Positions 1-11,500 of a stretch of DNA of 64,000 nucleotides are shown here, in pieces. Below the pieces are notes generated by a model that was not told the origin of the DNA, searched no databases, and worked only from the letters and a program-made list of their open reading frames with translations. Position 1 is the stretch's first letter; each line of letters begins with the position of its first letter. Made by a program: the position numbers and the translations under genes. The DNA is from Phoronis australis (taxonomy: Eukaryota > Phoronida > Phoronidae), in NCBI GenBank assembly GCA_002633005.1, contig NMRA01000212.1, positions 300,472 to 364,471 of the forward strand. The letters are read 5' to 3'.

Positions 1-971
1 TGATATCCAATAATATTACAACCCGGTATAGAGCCTTAGTGAATAAAGTGACAAAATAAAAAAATTCAGTAGTAACAAACTCCAGCAGGTCTTTAGCCTT
101 ACTCAGATATCTTTTATTAACAAGCACCACATGTACGTCAGTAATAATTTACATTCATTGACAAAACAAAAACATTTCTTCATTATGAAAACATGTTGCT
201 AAAAAGATTCACAGAATTGCTTTCAGTGTTCTCCACAACCTGTTTAGGCTCGTCACTGCTGGAAGTTTGAATTTTGCTGTGATGACTTTGACTTACTTGC
301 ATCGAGTTTGAAAACCTGTGTAATGTGTTTGAAGTATTGGTAGATTAGCCAGTTCTTAAGCAAATTGAGACATTTTGGAATTTTGGTACCAGTTCAATAG
401 CTTTATTCCAAGACTTAACACACACACTTCCCATAGTATGGTCATGGACTTTCAAATATGTGAATGAACTTTGTAATTCCAATCTAGTTTGAATTTTCTG
501 TTGTGAAGAATATTGACTTTAAAATCGTTTAAGAAACGCTAAATGACCAGTCACTGAATGCTGTGAACTCTCTCTCATTCAATATTCACCTTTAGTGACT
601 TCGTGTGATTGCATACAATTCATACATTAAGGAGTTAAGTTCCTCTTACATTGTTGCTAATGACGATTTAGTGATGAGATCGAAACGCAGATGATAAATT
701 TTTAAAATTTTTAGTTAAAAAGTAAAGCCCTAAATGATAAATAGTCAAGCAACTATACTCATTAGCACTTTGATTCATCACATGTTGCGCAATGCATGGA
801 CACAAATCAATGCATGTAAACAAGTAAAACCTGACGTTTCGCATTATCAACAATAAAACATTACAGTTGATTGCAGATTAAACTACTACACCAGTCAACA
901 CAGAGCACAAGAGATACAATTAGTTATCATATTTGCAGATTAGAAAGATGTTTGGTAGTCAATCAGTGAAC
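1..971. other. No recognisable exon (intronic or flanking PSME4)
   Basis: AT-rich sequence with many stops on both strands. I found no stretch matching the PSME4 region that should follow exon 9 or 10, and no clear repeat. It is probably an intron of the minus-strand PSME4 gene. Confidence 0.5.
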
Positions 972-1068
972 CGGGTGCTTCGGCGAAGTTTCGTTCTGGA
1001 ATTGTCGCCAGCAACGTCTGAGGCAACTTCATCAACCTAGTGACCACTCCAATATTGTGGTTACAGTT
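972..1068 (-). CDS. PSME4: Possible PSME4 exon 10 (tentative)
   Basis: After exon 9 the minus strand offers an acceptor (TTAAGCAG) followed by an open frame containing 'VVTRLMKLPQTLLATIPERN'. This loosely resembles the vertebrate segment that follows 'NNGRW' (it shares an LMKL core). The implied intron is only about 59 nt, the possible donor (GTTCAC) is weak, and similarity falls off after the core. It could instead be chance open sequence. The true exon 10 may start elsewhere or lie off the window. Confidence 0.28.
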
Positions 1069-1127
1069 CTGCTTAACAAAAGACGCTTCATGTTTTCTAC
1101 TCATAATAGTGTTAAATTTGAACTTAC

Positions 1128-1217
1128 ATTCCACCGACCAGCATTGGATGGGTGATAGAAAGATTCCAGAGCTTTAAACATCTTGGTAACATAACTCTGT
1201 GTACAGCTTCCACCACC
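1128..1217 (-). CDS. PSME4: PSME4 exon 9
   Basis: Thirty codons, phase 0 at both ends, between the acceptor TTGTAG and the donor GTAAGT. It encodes '[20 protein letters not shown]' followed by '[10 protein letters not shown]', matching the human PSME4 segment around 'SFYHPSNNGRW'. It joins in frame to exon 8. Confidence 0.9.
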
Positions 1218-4200
1218 CTACAACAATGAATGGCGCTGAATGATTTAAATGGTCCATCAAGGGTCTGTCTCATGAAAGTGACTTAAGACCCAAGACAGAA
1301 ATTTGGTCTTACGCTCCCACTACATAATTGCTGAGAAACGTTTAGCCAAGAAATTGTGAGCACAACACAGTCCAGAAATAATTTATAAAACTCAAGTCCC
1401 CTCAGTAAATAGCAGCTGCATGTATATTCTCAGAAACTGAATGTTTGCTCAACTGATACTTCATATTATTCAGGAATAGTTATTTGAATTATTATACTAC
1501 TTTAGACCAAATTTCTGACTTAGGCCTCAAGTCTCTTTTCACAAAACAGGCCCCAGGTTTGTGGATTTAAAAGTTAATGAACAGCACACATGCTGGTAGA
1601 TGAAACAATGCTTCCAGTAGTTACTATAATTGAAGCCATTGTAAACATGATAGCTCTGTTCTACAAAAAAAGAACTTAGATCAGCTTCATCATATTATTA
1701 GCAATTATAGTACTCATCTATAGACAAAGTACAAGGCATTGTTCCTATGTGCGGTACAATCTCACCAATTTAGGACACATTATGGCGGACACGTGAAATT
1801 CTATTTTCTCATTCTTTTCATCAATGATACATAGTGCCAAACTTGTGCTTTGCAATGTTCAGTTTCTGTACCATAGCTACCAACAGACAACATTTTGAAA
1901 TATTGTGCTCATTTACAACGCATGAAGCCCTTGAAAAATGTAGGAAGTGTTATTTTACCAATTACTTTTGTCTAAAATTGGTGACATTTTACACTGTACC
2001 TCAAAATTAGAACAACCGAGTTTTACGCTAACCAACTCTTGCACGGGTCATGGACAAGTTTCACTTATCATTTGAAAGTTCACATGTACAAATTCAGTGC
2101 ACTTATTATTTGTAAGCAAGAAAATCAATACAATGTGACACAGCCATGCAAAGTGCAACAAACATCAACGGAGCCATCTTACCAACATCGACGCTATCCA
2201 TTGGCCTAGAACACCTGAATCATAGGCATGATTGTTTGAACGACTGACTTGAAACTTTGATGTTCCCACTGGTAAATTACAACTCCTCAACAGTCGTGTG
2301 AAAATCTGTAAAAATTCAAAATTCGGGTCCCGTCACCATCAGCTGATAATTTTCCCACGATGCAATTTACATTAGTCGTTTGAGGATCCAGCCAGGTTGA
2401 TGGAGAAAGCTTGCACACAGTTCACATAAAGCCCCATTATTATTTGACTTCTTGTGTTGACATTTTATTAATATTATGACGATGATACAACAGCATTAAA
2501 CAAATACTGTACACTTATAATTCAGCAAAGACCACAATATTGAGCAAATGACAGGTGAACCACATGTAAATTAATGACAATTTTATCATAGGTAAGTAAG
2601 ATATGTAAATTAATGATAATTTTACAGTAGGTAGGTAAGACACGTAAATTAATGACAATTTTACCATAGGTGTGTAAATTAATGACAATTTTACCATAGG
2701 TGTGTAAATTAATGACAATTTTACCATAGGTGTGTAAATTAATGACAATTTTACCATAAATGTGTAAATTAATGACAATTTTACCATAGGTGTGTAAATT
2801 AATGACAATTTTACCATAGGTGTGTAAATTAATGACAATTTTACCATAGGTGTGTAACTTAATGACAACTTTACCATAGGTGTGTAAATTAATGACAATT
2901 TTACCATAGGTGTGTAACTTAATGACAACTTTACCATAGGTATGTAAGGCTCCCAGTCGATGTGACCAATGTTGTGACACGACAGTCGAGCAAACAAGTA
3001 GACTAGACTCTAAAACAAAAAAAAATCGAGCATTGACAGACCACCTCTCAACCATTCAGGCTACACATGAGACCTACAACTGGACAAAATCTGCCACCTT
3101 TCACGTCATATTAGATAGCATTTCCGCTGTTTCACCAAAGTGATGCTTTTGTTAGTTTATCGGATGAGTGGACGTGTTGCTAATCCTTGCTGATTTAGCA
3201 GATTTCATATGAAAATCATTAAGGGTTGACTAGAGCAAAACAACATAACGCATGTAGTATCCTTTCAAAGAAACCAAAAAATTCTCACATTAACAATGTA
3301 AGGGAAGTTCACTCTATAATGTAGTATTTGTTTTTCAAATTTTAAAAGCTGTTTTGATGAAATTAAGGCCAGTAAAATAAGCCAACAATGAATTTCATGA
3401 GGGATAGAGACTGTATTAGTAACCAATGTTATCAATTACCGATTCAAAACGAGGTGAATTCATACAGGTGTCCCATATGTCCAGAAATTCTTTCAACCAC
3501 AGCCTGTAAGGAGAAGAAAAACTGTAATGGCATTCATTGCAGTGTAGCCCCAGTTTAAAATTGTGCAAAACAAATTTTACAGTAGCAATCCCCCCAATTT
3601 GGATTATACCAGATGCCACATTACAAATGGCCTCAACTTGTATCTTACACAGGCTATCAGTGATTTCTAAGCTTTGTTGCCCCGAAGACTGAACAAATTA
3701 GAACTGACATGCTCTTAATTCTATGCAGAAAACCACTTTGACTACAAGTAGGCTGGTTCCGTGACTGGACACTAGATGGAATTACTAGTAGGTGCATTTG
3801 AACATTACTGCCATGGTTGTCTCTTACTTCTTATAACTAAAAAATATACAAGCGTTACGTAAAGCAGGTGCGACACATTTCAAGTGTAAAGTCCTACTTG
3901 TATCCTTGTTCATGTTCTTCTGGAGACATAAGAGTAGGGAGAAACAGCTCAAACAACTCAAGACCAGTGCCCATTGTAATGTCCCAGGGGCATAACAGGG
4001 GGCGCCATTCGTCAAGCATTTCTTGGGTTGCCTCCACAGGAAAATACCTGATGCATAAACAAAAACAAAAGACATGAAACTCAAAGTCGATCGAAGTACG
4101 CAGAAGTTTTTACAATGTATTGACAATGAGTTCTATATATTTTAAGCGAGTCTGATATTATGTTAATATCAATAGTTATTATTCAAAAAGGTTGAGAGTT

Positions 4201-7200
4201 ACTTACTGTAGTAAAATGAATCAAGTTAGGTGTTCAGCAATACACCACATAATTTATTTTAAAATGTGAATTGCATGAAATTCGTCAACATAATTCTTGA
4301 AGTAGGTTTCATAAACAATCTAAAATGTAGCAACTCTGAACAGTCATACTTGGACTGATCTTGTTCCGTATTCAGTTTAGGAATGATCTCTGGACTGGGG
4401 AAGAACTCATGGTCCACTATTTCATCAGACCAAGTTCATAAAAGTTCAAGAGCTCGGACTCAAGCAAGAACAAACTGACAGCTCTTTCCAGGCTCTGAAC
4501 TCACCTCCAGTTTGACTACAAAATAATTTGAGATCAATATCACAATGGCAAGTGGCCTAATTTCATAATCTTTGTGGTGTGTTGTATTAGACAGGTTTGA
4601 TGCTGCTTTGAAGCATTTTGGTAAATCTGCTACTAAGAAGGTTAGAGAGAAAATTACTGGTCAAGAAACAACCAAAATCACCCGTACCTTGTTTTTTTGT
4701 GTTGCCTGTATTGGTACTCCCACATCTGCCCTACCAATGCTTTACATTCGTATTCCATTCTGCCCAGATATTTTTAAACAGTGGGATTCACACGAGTTGC
4801 CTCTATTGTTATAGTTATTGCTCGGAGCTCAGTTTGCATGAGTTGGAATTCCTGAGTCGATTAATGCGAGTTGGTCAAACTCTCAACTTGCAGTTTCAAA
4901 TTTTAGTTCCCAAATCCAACCTGTCGAGCCCTGAACAGGTTAACTCTATGCATGAAAAGACCGTAACAAAACTGCTGTTCATTTAAAATGTTGTTAAAAA
5001 TATTTAAAAACTTACACACGACAATGGCTAACCAAGTTCTTGAGCGATGTTTCCAAGTATCTGCAAAAAAACATATTCAACCGTGTACAGCTAACTGCAT
5101 AACAGAGAGCGAAAAGCAGTATTCAACCATGGCGTGACACTATGCCTAGAAATGTTGAGCCACGATTAAAAAGCTCTGAACCATATTTAAAATTTTGAGC
5201 CATGTTTGAAAAGCCTGATTTTTTCGGCTTTACAAAACACGTGATTGAACCCGTGTTGCGCAGAAGTACTTTTTGTTATTTGTCAGTAAAGACTGATAGT
5301 GAGACACTCAGCAATTGAAAACAATGTGCTACATAACTCTACCTGGTTTTGTGATTAAACAGAAAAGATTAGGTTGGGAAAACATGACGTGCAATTTACA
5401 TCATGTTTGCATTTTTTTGCTCATGGACAATCATGTAAAAGCATCCATTCAGAAAACTTTCTTCCAAATATAATTGAAATTTACAGCAAACTTAAAAGTA
5501 TTGTAAAATTACAAGCATACACTGAAGATAGTGTGCCCATCTCTTTCATACATACTGCGGAAAAAGCTGCAGTCCATGGTCTTCATACTTAGAATAACAC
5601 ACTGACTTGACCAAGGTATACAGTGGTCTCCAGGAAAGTGTCAAGTCATTCCTGGTCAGCAACTCCCTCTTTCTGAAATAAATAATGTGTTAGCACTAAA
5701 CATCAAATATGTTAAAGCTGGATTTCACCCTGGTTAGTTGCCTAAAACAAACAATAATCGAATTAGGCATTTTGCTCTCTTAAAATCCAGCTCACAATAT
5801 TCCTTACCATGATAGGATTCTATTTCTGTAGCCAACCCCAAAATTGTGAATTCGAAAATGACACATGTACGCATCACCTCATCACCTGTAACTTGAGTTG
5901 GTAACAGATACTCTTATCTATGCTTACAACGAACACTGAAAGTAAAGGACCTAATTCGATTTTCTCTGTTTAGACTGCTAAACGTTTGTAACTTACAATG
6001 AAAACAAAAACAGCAGGAACACAAAGGCATGCGCACCCAGTCTCACACCTAAATTACAGAAAATCACGATTGCTCTAAATAATGAGTTTCTATGGGTTTC
6101 TCAAAAGATTGTTTTACAGTGCTATGCAGTAATACAAATAATACTTAAATGCCTGATCTCAAGTATAATATTGAAATAAAATATTCACAAATACTCAAAG
6201 TCAATAAAGAAGTGTGAATCACAGTCCCAGAAATGAACCAATTAGTTGTTACATTCAGCACACAATTTAATTGGCTTAGTGCGAACACGACAAATACTTT
6301 TATTTCCCTGACTACCACTTTCTGCAGTTGTACTTACTTGAGTAATACACACAGAAGATTAGCAAATTTCTGTATGAGAGCAAATTCCATATCCGGAGTG
6401 ATGACAAGCTCATATAATATCTTGATGAAGGCCACATGATCCTCTTTACTGAACTTTCTCCCATACAGACGGATGTACCTACAACAAACAAAACTCATAT
6501 TACTTCCATGACCATTGAACAGAGAAACTTCACAACCCAACAAGTAGCACCAAAACAACCGCACCGTAATATCCGTATTTGACTATACGATCATCATTTT
6601 GATTTCAATTTTTGTTTGCGAATAATAGCGACACAGGTGGTTTTCCAGAATAAGGGAAAACCGACACAATACATGGAATTAAGACTTCTAAACCAGAATT
6701 AGACACAAAGTTAGCGGTTTTTAATTAACAAAATTTAATAGGATAAACCATCAAATGTGTTACCCAAGAATGATTCTAGCCACAGATTAATTGACAATCA
6801 CTTTGCTGTGGATATGGTCAAGTATTTGAACATTCATTCTAGAGGTCGTGCTGCTCTATTTGCAGTTTCAGGATACATCAACATGATGGAGTGCTACATA
6901 TGCACCAGTGGAGTTTTTCTTGTTTTGCTCCAACGGAAGACCGGGGGTGTCGGCGTACTGCAAACATACCCTTGACACAGTCTTTTTTCTTAATCCAACT
7001 GAAAAGTAAGTGTTCCAAAACAACCCATTTCCCCCTCAGTTGTCCATGCTATGAATTGTCCCTTGCTTTTTTTTAAACAACTCCGCTTGTCATCAGTTTA
7101 CTTCCTGTAGCATCGTCCTCGCATGTGTGTGTGTGACGGCATTGTGGTGATATGGAGTTTTACTAGGTCACCAAACAAAATCTGATGTGGCATTCTAGAC

Positions 7201-8165
7201 CTGCAGGTCACAAAATCAAGCCCTGCTTTAATACATTAAAATGGAATTTGCTAATTTACAAAACATAATTAACAGATTAGGTTAAGTAAAATGTAATTCT
7301 CTGATTTTGAAAATGAAAAATCACGGTCTGAACTATAAGTCAGCTAGTTTTGTTCCAGGTTCAAAATCAACATGTGAAGTACATGACACAAGAACCTGCA
7401 AGATATATTTGGTAAGAAAACTTAAAAGGCTTTAAAACCAAGTAAAAATGTTCTTTTAGCAAAATTGGTTTATTATGCTACATATATTTATTGTCAATGT
7501 TTGCGGTTTGAATCACAATAAATTTACCATTGTACTGGTCTCTGATTTAGAGAATCAGGCGATCACTGAATAATGAGCTTGTTATTCAGAGGATGAAACT
7601 GGTTCTCAAAATCAGGGACCGCTATACTCAGAGCCTAGGCTTAAGGGCAGCCCCAGTCTCAAAATATAAGGCAGATGGCAATAGTCGGATATGTGAGTCC
7701 CTGATTTGAAATTGATTTGAGAACCAGTTAACACCACTGAATAACAGGCGTTATTCAGAGGGAGTAACTGGTTCTCAAATCAGGGACCCACCTATGGGAC
7801 TATTACCATACAGATGTTAGCCTTAGCTAGGCTAAGCCTAACTTCCCTAAGGAAAGAAAATTTCCAAGTGGCAACACATTTCTTTTTAGAGTGAGAGGAT
7901 TTATGGAAAATCTGTGAGGGAGTGCAAGAAACCCACCAAGAAACATACAACATGATACTTACTTAGACAAACGAGAACACCAATGATTGGTTCCAGTCTT
8001 GATGTCTCGAAGTTGAACAGATCTTCCTAAATTTGCTTTGATTTCTTCCAACTGGGAGGTAGATTCCTTGTCTAAATGTTCACTGTACGGGAGGTGTCTA
8101 TTGTACACAATTTCCTTTTGCGGTTTATATCCTAAGATATGCTCCCGACTTTCAGTACCTGACAT
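1128..8165 (-). CDS. PSME4: PSME4 (proteasome activator PA200/Blm10), N-terminal part, exons 1-9
   Basis: Gene-level entry. Nine exons at 7963-8165, 6338-6478, 5556-5672, 5016-5060, 3898-4047, 3440-3503, 2935-3009, 2183-2305 and 1128-1217 join without any frame conflict to give 336 residues, collinear with the first ~335 of the ~1840-residue human PA200. PA200 is a HEAT-repeat solenoid that caps the 20S proteasome, mostly in the nucleus, and promotes ubiquitin-independent breakdown of acetylated histones and other proteins; that is family knowledge. The C-terminal activation motif would lie off the left edge. All donors are GT and all acceptors AG. The gene is head to head with the acylphosphatase gene. 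Its oddity is the donor-copy minisatellite after exon 7. Confidence 0.95.
1753..2000. repeat. MITE, 'CTCACCAATT' family, copy 1
   Basis: The left end reads GGTACAATCTCACCAATTT. The right end contains AAATTGGTGACATTTT and finishes CTGTACC, an imperfect inverted copy. The same ends and internal sequence (AGGACACA.TATGG) recur near 48065, 57190, 57907 and 62854. The element is about 250 bp and non-coding. It lies in PSME4 intron 8. Confidence 0.6.
2183..2305 (-). CDS. PSME4: PSME4 exon 8
   Basis: Forty-one codons, phase 0 to phase 0, acceptor TTTTTACAG and donor GTAAGA. It begins '[18 protein letters not shown]', clearly homologous to the human 'IFTRILRSLNLPVGSSQ' segment, and ends 'GQWIASML', which runs on into the GG of exon 9. 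Confidence 0.93.
2566..2940 (-). repeat. 30-bp minisatellite of splice-donor units at the PSME4 exon 7 boundary
   Basis: Ten units at exactly 30-bp spacing occupy 2641-2940, with two diverged longer units at 2566-2640. On the minus strand each unit reads ACACCTATG then GTAAAA or GTAAAG then TTGTCATTAA. The first unit begins at the true exon 7 end, so ATG|GTAAA recurs at 2935, 2905, 2875 and so on down to 2665. The unit is divisible by three and has no stop in the exon frame, so reading through adds a decapeptide ([10 protein letters not shown]) per unit. There are no unique spacers, so it is not CRISPR-like. Confidence 0.93.
2935..3009 (-). CDS. PSME4: PSME4 exon 7
   Basis: Twenty-five codons, phase 0 to phase 0, acceptor TTTTAG, donor ATG|GTAAAG. 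It encodes '[20 protein letters not shown]' then 'PYIPM', matching human 'LVNLFARLATDNIGYIDWD'. The human residue before IFTR is Lys and here it is Met, encoded by the ATG repeated in the adjoining minisatellite. Confidence 0.95.
3440..3503 (-). CDS. PSME4: PSME4 exon 6
   Basis: 64 nt, starting in phase 2 (the G completes AAG from exon 5) and ending in phase 0 at TCG|GTAATT. The acceptor is a good pyrimidine tract ending TTACAG. It encodes '[20 protein letters not shown]' then ES, matching human 'KLWFDELIGLW'. Confidence 0.9.
3898..4047 (-). CDS. PSME4: PSME4 exon 5
   Basis: 150 nt, phase 2 to phase 2. It encodes '[20 protein letters not shown]' and then '[20 protein letters not shown]', close to human '[20 protein letters not shown]'. 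Donor GTAGGA, acceptor GCATCAG. Both phases match the neighbouring exons. Confidence 0.95.
5016..5060 (-). CDS. PSME4: PSME4 exon 4 (45 nt)
   Basis: A short exon, phase 2 to phase 2, encoding '[14 protein letters not shown]', which aligns without gaps to human 'SVENILKTLVKSCR'. Acceptor TTTTTTTGCAG, donor GTAAGT. The codon split across exons 4 and 5 becomes GTG (Val). Confidence 0.9.
5556..5672 (-). CDS. PSME4: PSME4 exon 3
   Basis: 117 nt, phase 2 to phase 2, acceptor TTATTTCAG, donor GTATGT. It encodes '[20 protein letters not shown]' then '[18 protein letters not shown]', matching human '[20 protein letters not shown]'. Confidence 0.94.
6338..6478 (-). CDS. PSME4: PSME4 exon 2
   Basis: 141 nt, phase 2 to phase 2, acceptor TTGTTGTAG, donor GTAAGT. 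It encodes '[20 protein letters not shown]' followed by '[20 protein letters not shown]', nearly identical to human PSME4 through '[15 protein letters not shown]'. This is the strongest single match of the gene. Confidence 0.97.
7536..7792. repeat. Paired hairpins (foldback repeat) in PSME4 intron 1
   Basis: Two related hairpins with the same stem sequence: a right arm CTGGTTCTCAAATCAGGGAC (7767-7786, and again near 7598-7619 with one extra A) and a left arm GATTTGAGAACCAGTTAAC (7712-7730). Each encloses a smaller GAATAAC/GTTATTC stem. The rest of intron 1 (6479-7535, 7793-7962) holds nothing recognisable. Confidence 0.65.
7963..8165 (-). CDS. PSME4: PSME4 exon 1, coding part with start codon
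   Basis: 203 nt from ATG at 8165 down to donor GTAAGT. It encodes 67 residues beginning '[20 protein letters not shown]' and continuing '[20 protein letters not shown]', matching human '[20 protein letters not shown]'. No in-frame ATG lies just upstream, so 8165 is the likely start. The N-terminal tail before PQKEIV is shorter than in human and not conserved. Confidence 0.94.
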
Positions 8166-8494
8166 GATGACGCTCAAAGTTTGAAAAAATACACAACTGA
8201 ACAAGTTAGCTGGACTTTGAGAAGCCCTCAATAATGAACATGACTAAGGAAATTTCTTTGATGATCACCAGGTGTCGCACAACAGATAGAGTTGGGAAAA
8301 GACTGCAAAAATTTTTCGTATTATTACTTCTCGATAAAACCTCATATTTTATACGTTCCATATCTGTAGACACATGTAGGTAAAATTATCTATGTATGAA
8401 AAGACACATAATTTGTATTTATTTTACCCTCTGTTCTTTAATATTGCAAACTTTTCTGATTGGCCTTGACCTTTACCATTTACCGGAGCCGGAA
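8166..8494. promoter_or_regulatory. Divergent promoter between PSME4 and acylphosphatase
   Basis: Only 329 bp separate the two start codons, so both promoters and 5' UTRs must fit here or use upstream non-coding exons. Visible motifs close to the plus-strand start are an inverted CCAAT box (ATTGG, 8459-8463) and two ETS-type CCGGA cores (about 8483 and 8489) running into the ATG. No TATA box was evident. Transcription start sites cannot be placed from sequence. Confidence 0.6.
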
Positions 8495-8549
8495 ATGGCT
8501 GCCAGGCGGTTGGCGTCTGTTGATTACGAAGTATTTGGACGTGTGCAAG
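8495..8549 (+). CDS. ACYP2: Acylphosphatase exon 1
   Basis: Eighteen codons plus one base. It encodes '[18 protein letters not shown]', matching human ACYP2 '[14 protein letters not shown]'. The ATG has G at -3 and G at +4. Donor GTAAAA. Confidence 0.93.
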
Positions 8550-11500
8550 GTAAAACGGTTGTTAAGCTTTGCGCGGAAAATGAGCTATGCGCTTAGCCTA
8601 CGCTCAACAGTCTGTAATGCTGATTTTCTAAACACAAAGCACGATACCTCATGTTCACCAATATATTATGACACCATGTTATTGTAGTAAATGTCGACGT
8701 CAGTCTCGGCTGTGGCGTCTCTATGTTGTGATGTCCTTTTCGTGACAATGTTGGTCTTGGCCTGGTGCGACATCTAACGCCAGAAGAGCCCAGCCGATGT
8801 CACACTCCTACCACGTGACAAGTCACCCATGAAGACCACGTGACAAGATCGTCTGGGCCTTCTGGAGTTCGCTGCCGTCCTGTGCGGACGCAATGTGAGT
8901 ATCCTCCAGATTGTTCTCTTGCACCGTGTTAATAGGCCCGAACTTGTGTGTCCTCTCGGCCAACCGACTCCACATTATTACAACANAATATGTGCATAAA
9001 GACTATTAAATGTCATATCAACAGCATTTATTTTTATCAAATACAAACAATAATTCATTGAAATACAATCAGTTTCAAGTAACGCCAATTAAAGACAAGT
9101 ATAAGTGGTGGCATTTTGGAAATGAACATTTGACTGACAAGACCGCAATGGCTCACCTTTGGCCTATTTAAAGATTGAAGTCATAAAGTCACATCACCTA
9201 GCGAGCGCGGTAAAAATTGGAGCGTGCGCAGTATAGAAATGGTGAGTTCACGATTTTGGGAACTGAAATAGGAACTGCTCGAAGAAAAAGTTTCATAACG
9301 GGAGTATTTGTTCGAGTTGGAAGGAATTAAACACATCGACAATCTCCTCAGGTGTTCCTCTACGCGCAAAAGGTATTTATAACAACGTGACTCTGATGGT
9401 TTAGTCGGTGCGAGGCATAATTCGCCGAAAAGCTTCCGGCGTACAGAGCGCATATAGCCTCTGCATCGCCTCTGGTTCGGGCCAACAGAGGCGATGGTCA
9501 TTGCCTAAAACTATAGGAGCTTCATATGCCCGAAGCTTTTCGGCAAATTATGCCTCCACTGATTTATTAAAGCATCAAAGTCATGTTGCTATAAGTACCT
9601 TTTGCACATAGATGGACAGTTTAGGAGGCCATCGATGTCTTAATTCCTTCCAACTCGAACAAATACTATGGCATTTTTTCTTTCAGGGTGCAAATTAAGA
9701 TTTTTTTATGTTATGAAATCATATTGACAGAATTCCTTCACCTTTGGCAGATATTTGTATGATGATCTTGTTTTAGCACTGGTACTTATGACATTTACGC
9801 ATTTTAAAGTATGAAAAAATGTTAATTATGGCCAGAGTAATTCAAACTGAAAATAGCCAGAAATCCATCGTTATATTGTTTCACTGAAACATTGCAGGTT
9901 TAATACACATGGCGTTTAACTAAATCGCACATTTAATTAAAATTTAATGTTTTTTCATGATCCTAACATGTATTTCTTGTTTTTCTTCAGGAAATTGCAG
10001 GGATCTGAAAAGGCAAACACAATTTTCAGGCACAATTGCAAAATGATGTCAATGTTATGCAAACACGTAAATTTGCATACGCTCCTTCTCTTACAGCCAT
10101 GTCTGAAAAAGAAAAGCATTACCCGTGTTTTGAACTGTGTTTTTTAATGGTTGATGGTATATAGAATTTGATTTAGAAACAACATATTTGTACCAGATGT
10201 CCTAGTGATTGGATTCCTCGACCAAATAATATCACAGTCACCTAAGAAAAACTGTGTATTCTCCGTAGCCCTGCCTGAATTCCATTAAATTCTTCCATAA
10301 ATAAAAGATATTTGTTACTGCACATTGAGAATCTTGAAGCTATTTTTGGCCGACAAAAAATATTAGACCAAGACCTGGATTTGAATTGGTCATAAGCAAA
10401 AATGTCTTTCGTATTCTCCGTAGCAGCCTGTATTCTCTGTAGCCCCCAACTTTGAATTGTTAGTACATGGTTTCAAAGAACTTGTATCTAGGTGCATGTA
10501 CTGAAGAAATAGAAACAAATAAACTCTCCAAGACAAGAAAAAATTTTAAAAAAATATTTTTGGGCGGGATTTGAGGCAAGTTTAGCTAAAATTACTTTTT
10601 CAGTTTAAACTCGTTATTAATAAAACATGAATGTTCTTTGGTCATTCAGAAGTGTTGGTATTAACAAGTAAATGAATTATATTGCATTGCTCAAGTGTTC
10701 ATCCACTTATGAACAGGTATCTGCATATTTCGTATTCTCCGTAGCCCCCCTCCATGACCTCTGTGTTATGTGAGATTTATGCATTCAATGTTTCCTGATG
10801 ATGAAAAGTGCTTTCCTGTATTTCTTTGAGGGTAGTTGATGGAAATATGCACCTCATTGATGGTGATGTGACTCTGATGATAGTTAAGAGCTGAGTGTGT
10901 CCATTATTTTCCATTATGTTATATTTTTGTATTTGCACTAGTGTGAAGAAAATTGAGACGGAATTATCTCCCTTTTTCTAAACACAACTGTTTTTTGTAA
11001 TTCAGAAGTAGTAGTATTGACAAGTAAATGAATTCTTTTGCATTGCTCCAGTATTTTTATTCCCAGAAATAGTTACCTTCGCATTTTGTATTCTCCGTAG
11101 CCCCCCAGCACCCCCCNNNNNNNNNNNNNNNNNNNNNNNNNNNNNNNNNNNNNNNNNNNNNNNNNNNNNNNNNNNNNNNNNNNNNNNNNNNNNNNNNNNN
11201 NNNNNNNNNNNNNNNNNNNNNNNNNNNNNNNNNNNNNNNNNNNNNNNNCCCCCCCCCCCCCACTGAACTCTGTGTTATGTGAGATTTATTTGTGCAAACA
11301 ATGTTCACTGATAATGAAAAGTGTTTTCTTGTACTTCTTTGATGGTTTATGGAATTAGGCATTCCTTTTGACAGTGATGTGACTCTGATGATAGTTAAGT
11401 GCTAAGTATGTCTAAGGATTAAGTACAATTGCTATGTTTTATTTGTATACTCACACCTTGTGAAGCATACACAGGTGTGAACCTAGTTTTTTATATTGAT

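Noticed and set aside
41-340. Possible further PSME4 exon near 215-265 on the minus strand (VVENTESNSVNLF)
   Set aside because: The peptide does not match the expected PSME4 sequence and ends in a stop without a donor.
2641-2940. CRISPR-like regular repeat
   Set aside because: The units abut with no unique spacers and the DNA is animal, so it is an ordinary minisatellite.
2515-3055. A 160-177 codon open frame on the minus strand with decapeptide repeats
   Set aside because: It is PSME4 exon 7 running on into the intronic 30-bp array. Only 2935-3009 matches the family. The repeat peptide is treated as a possible splice product, not as a gene.
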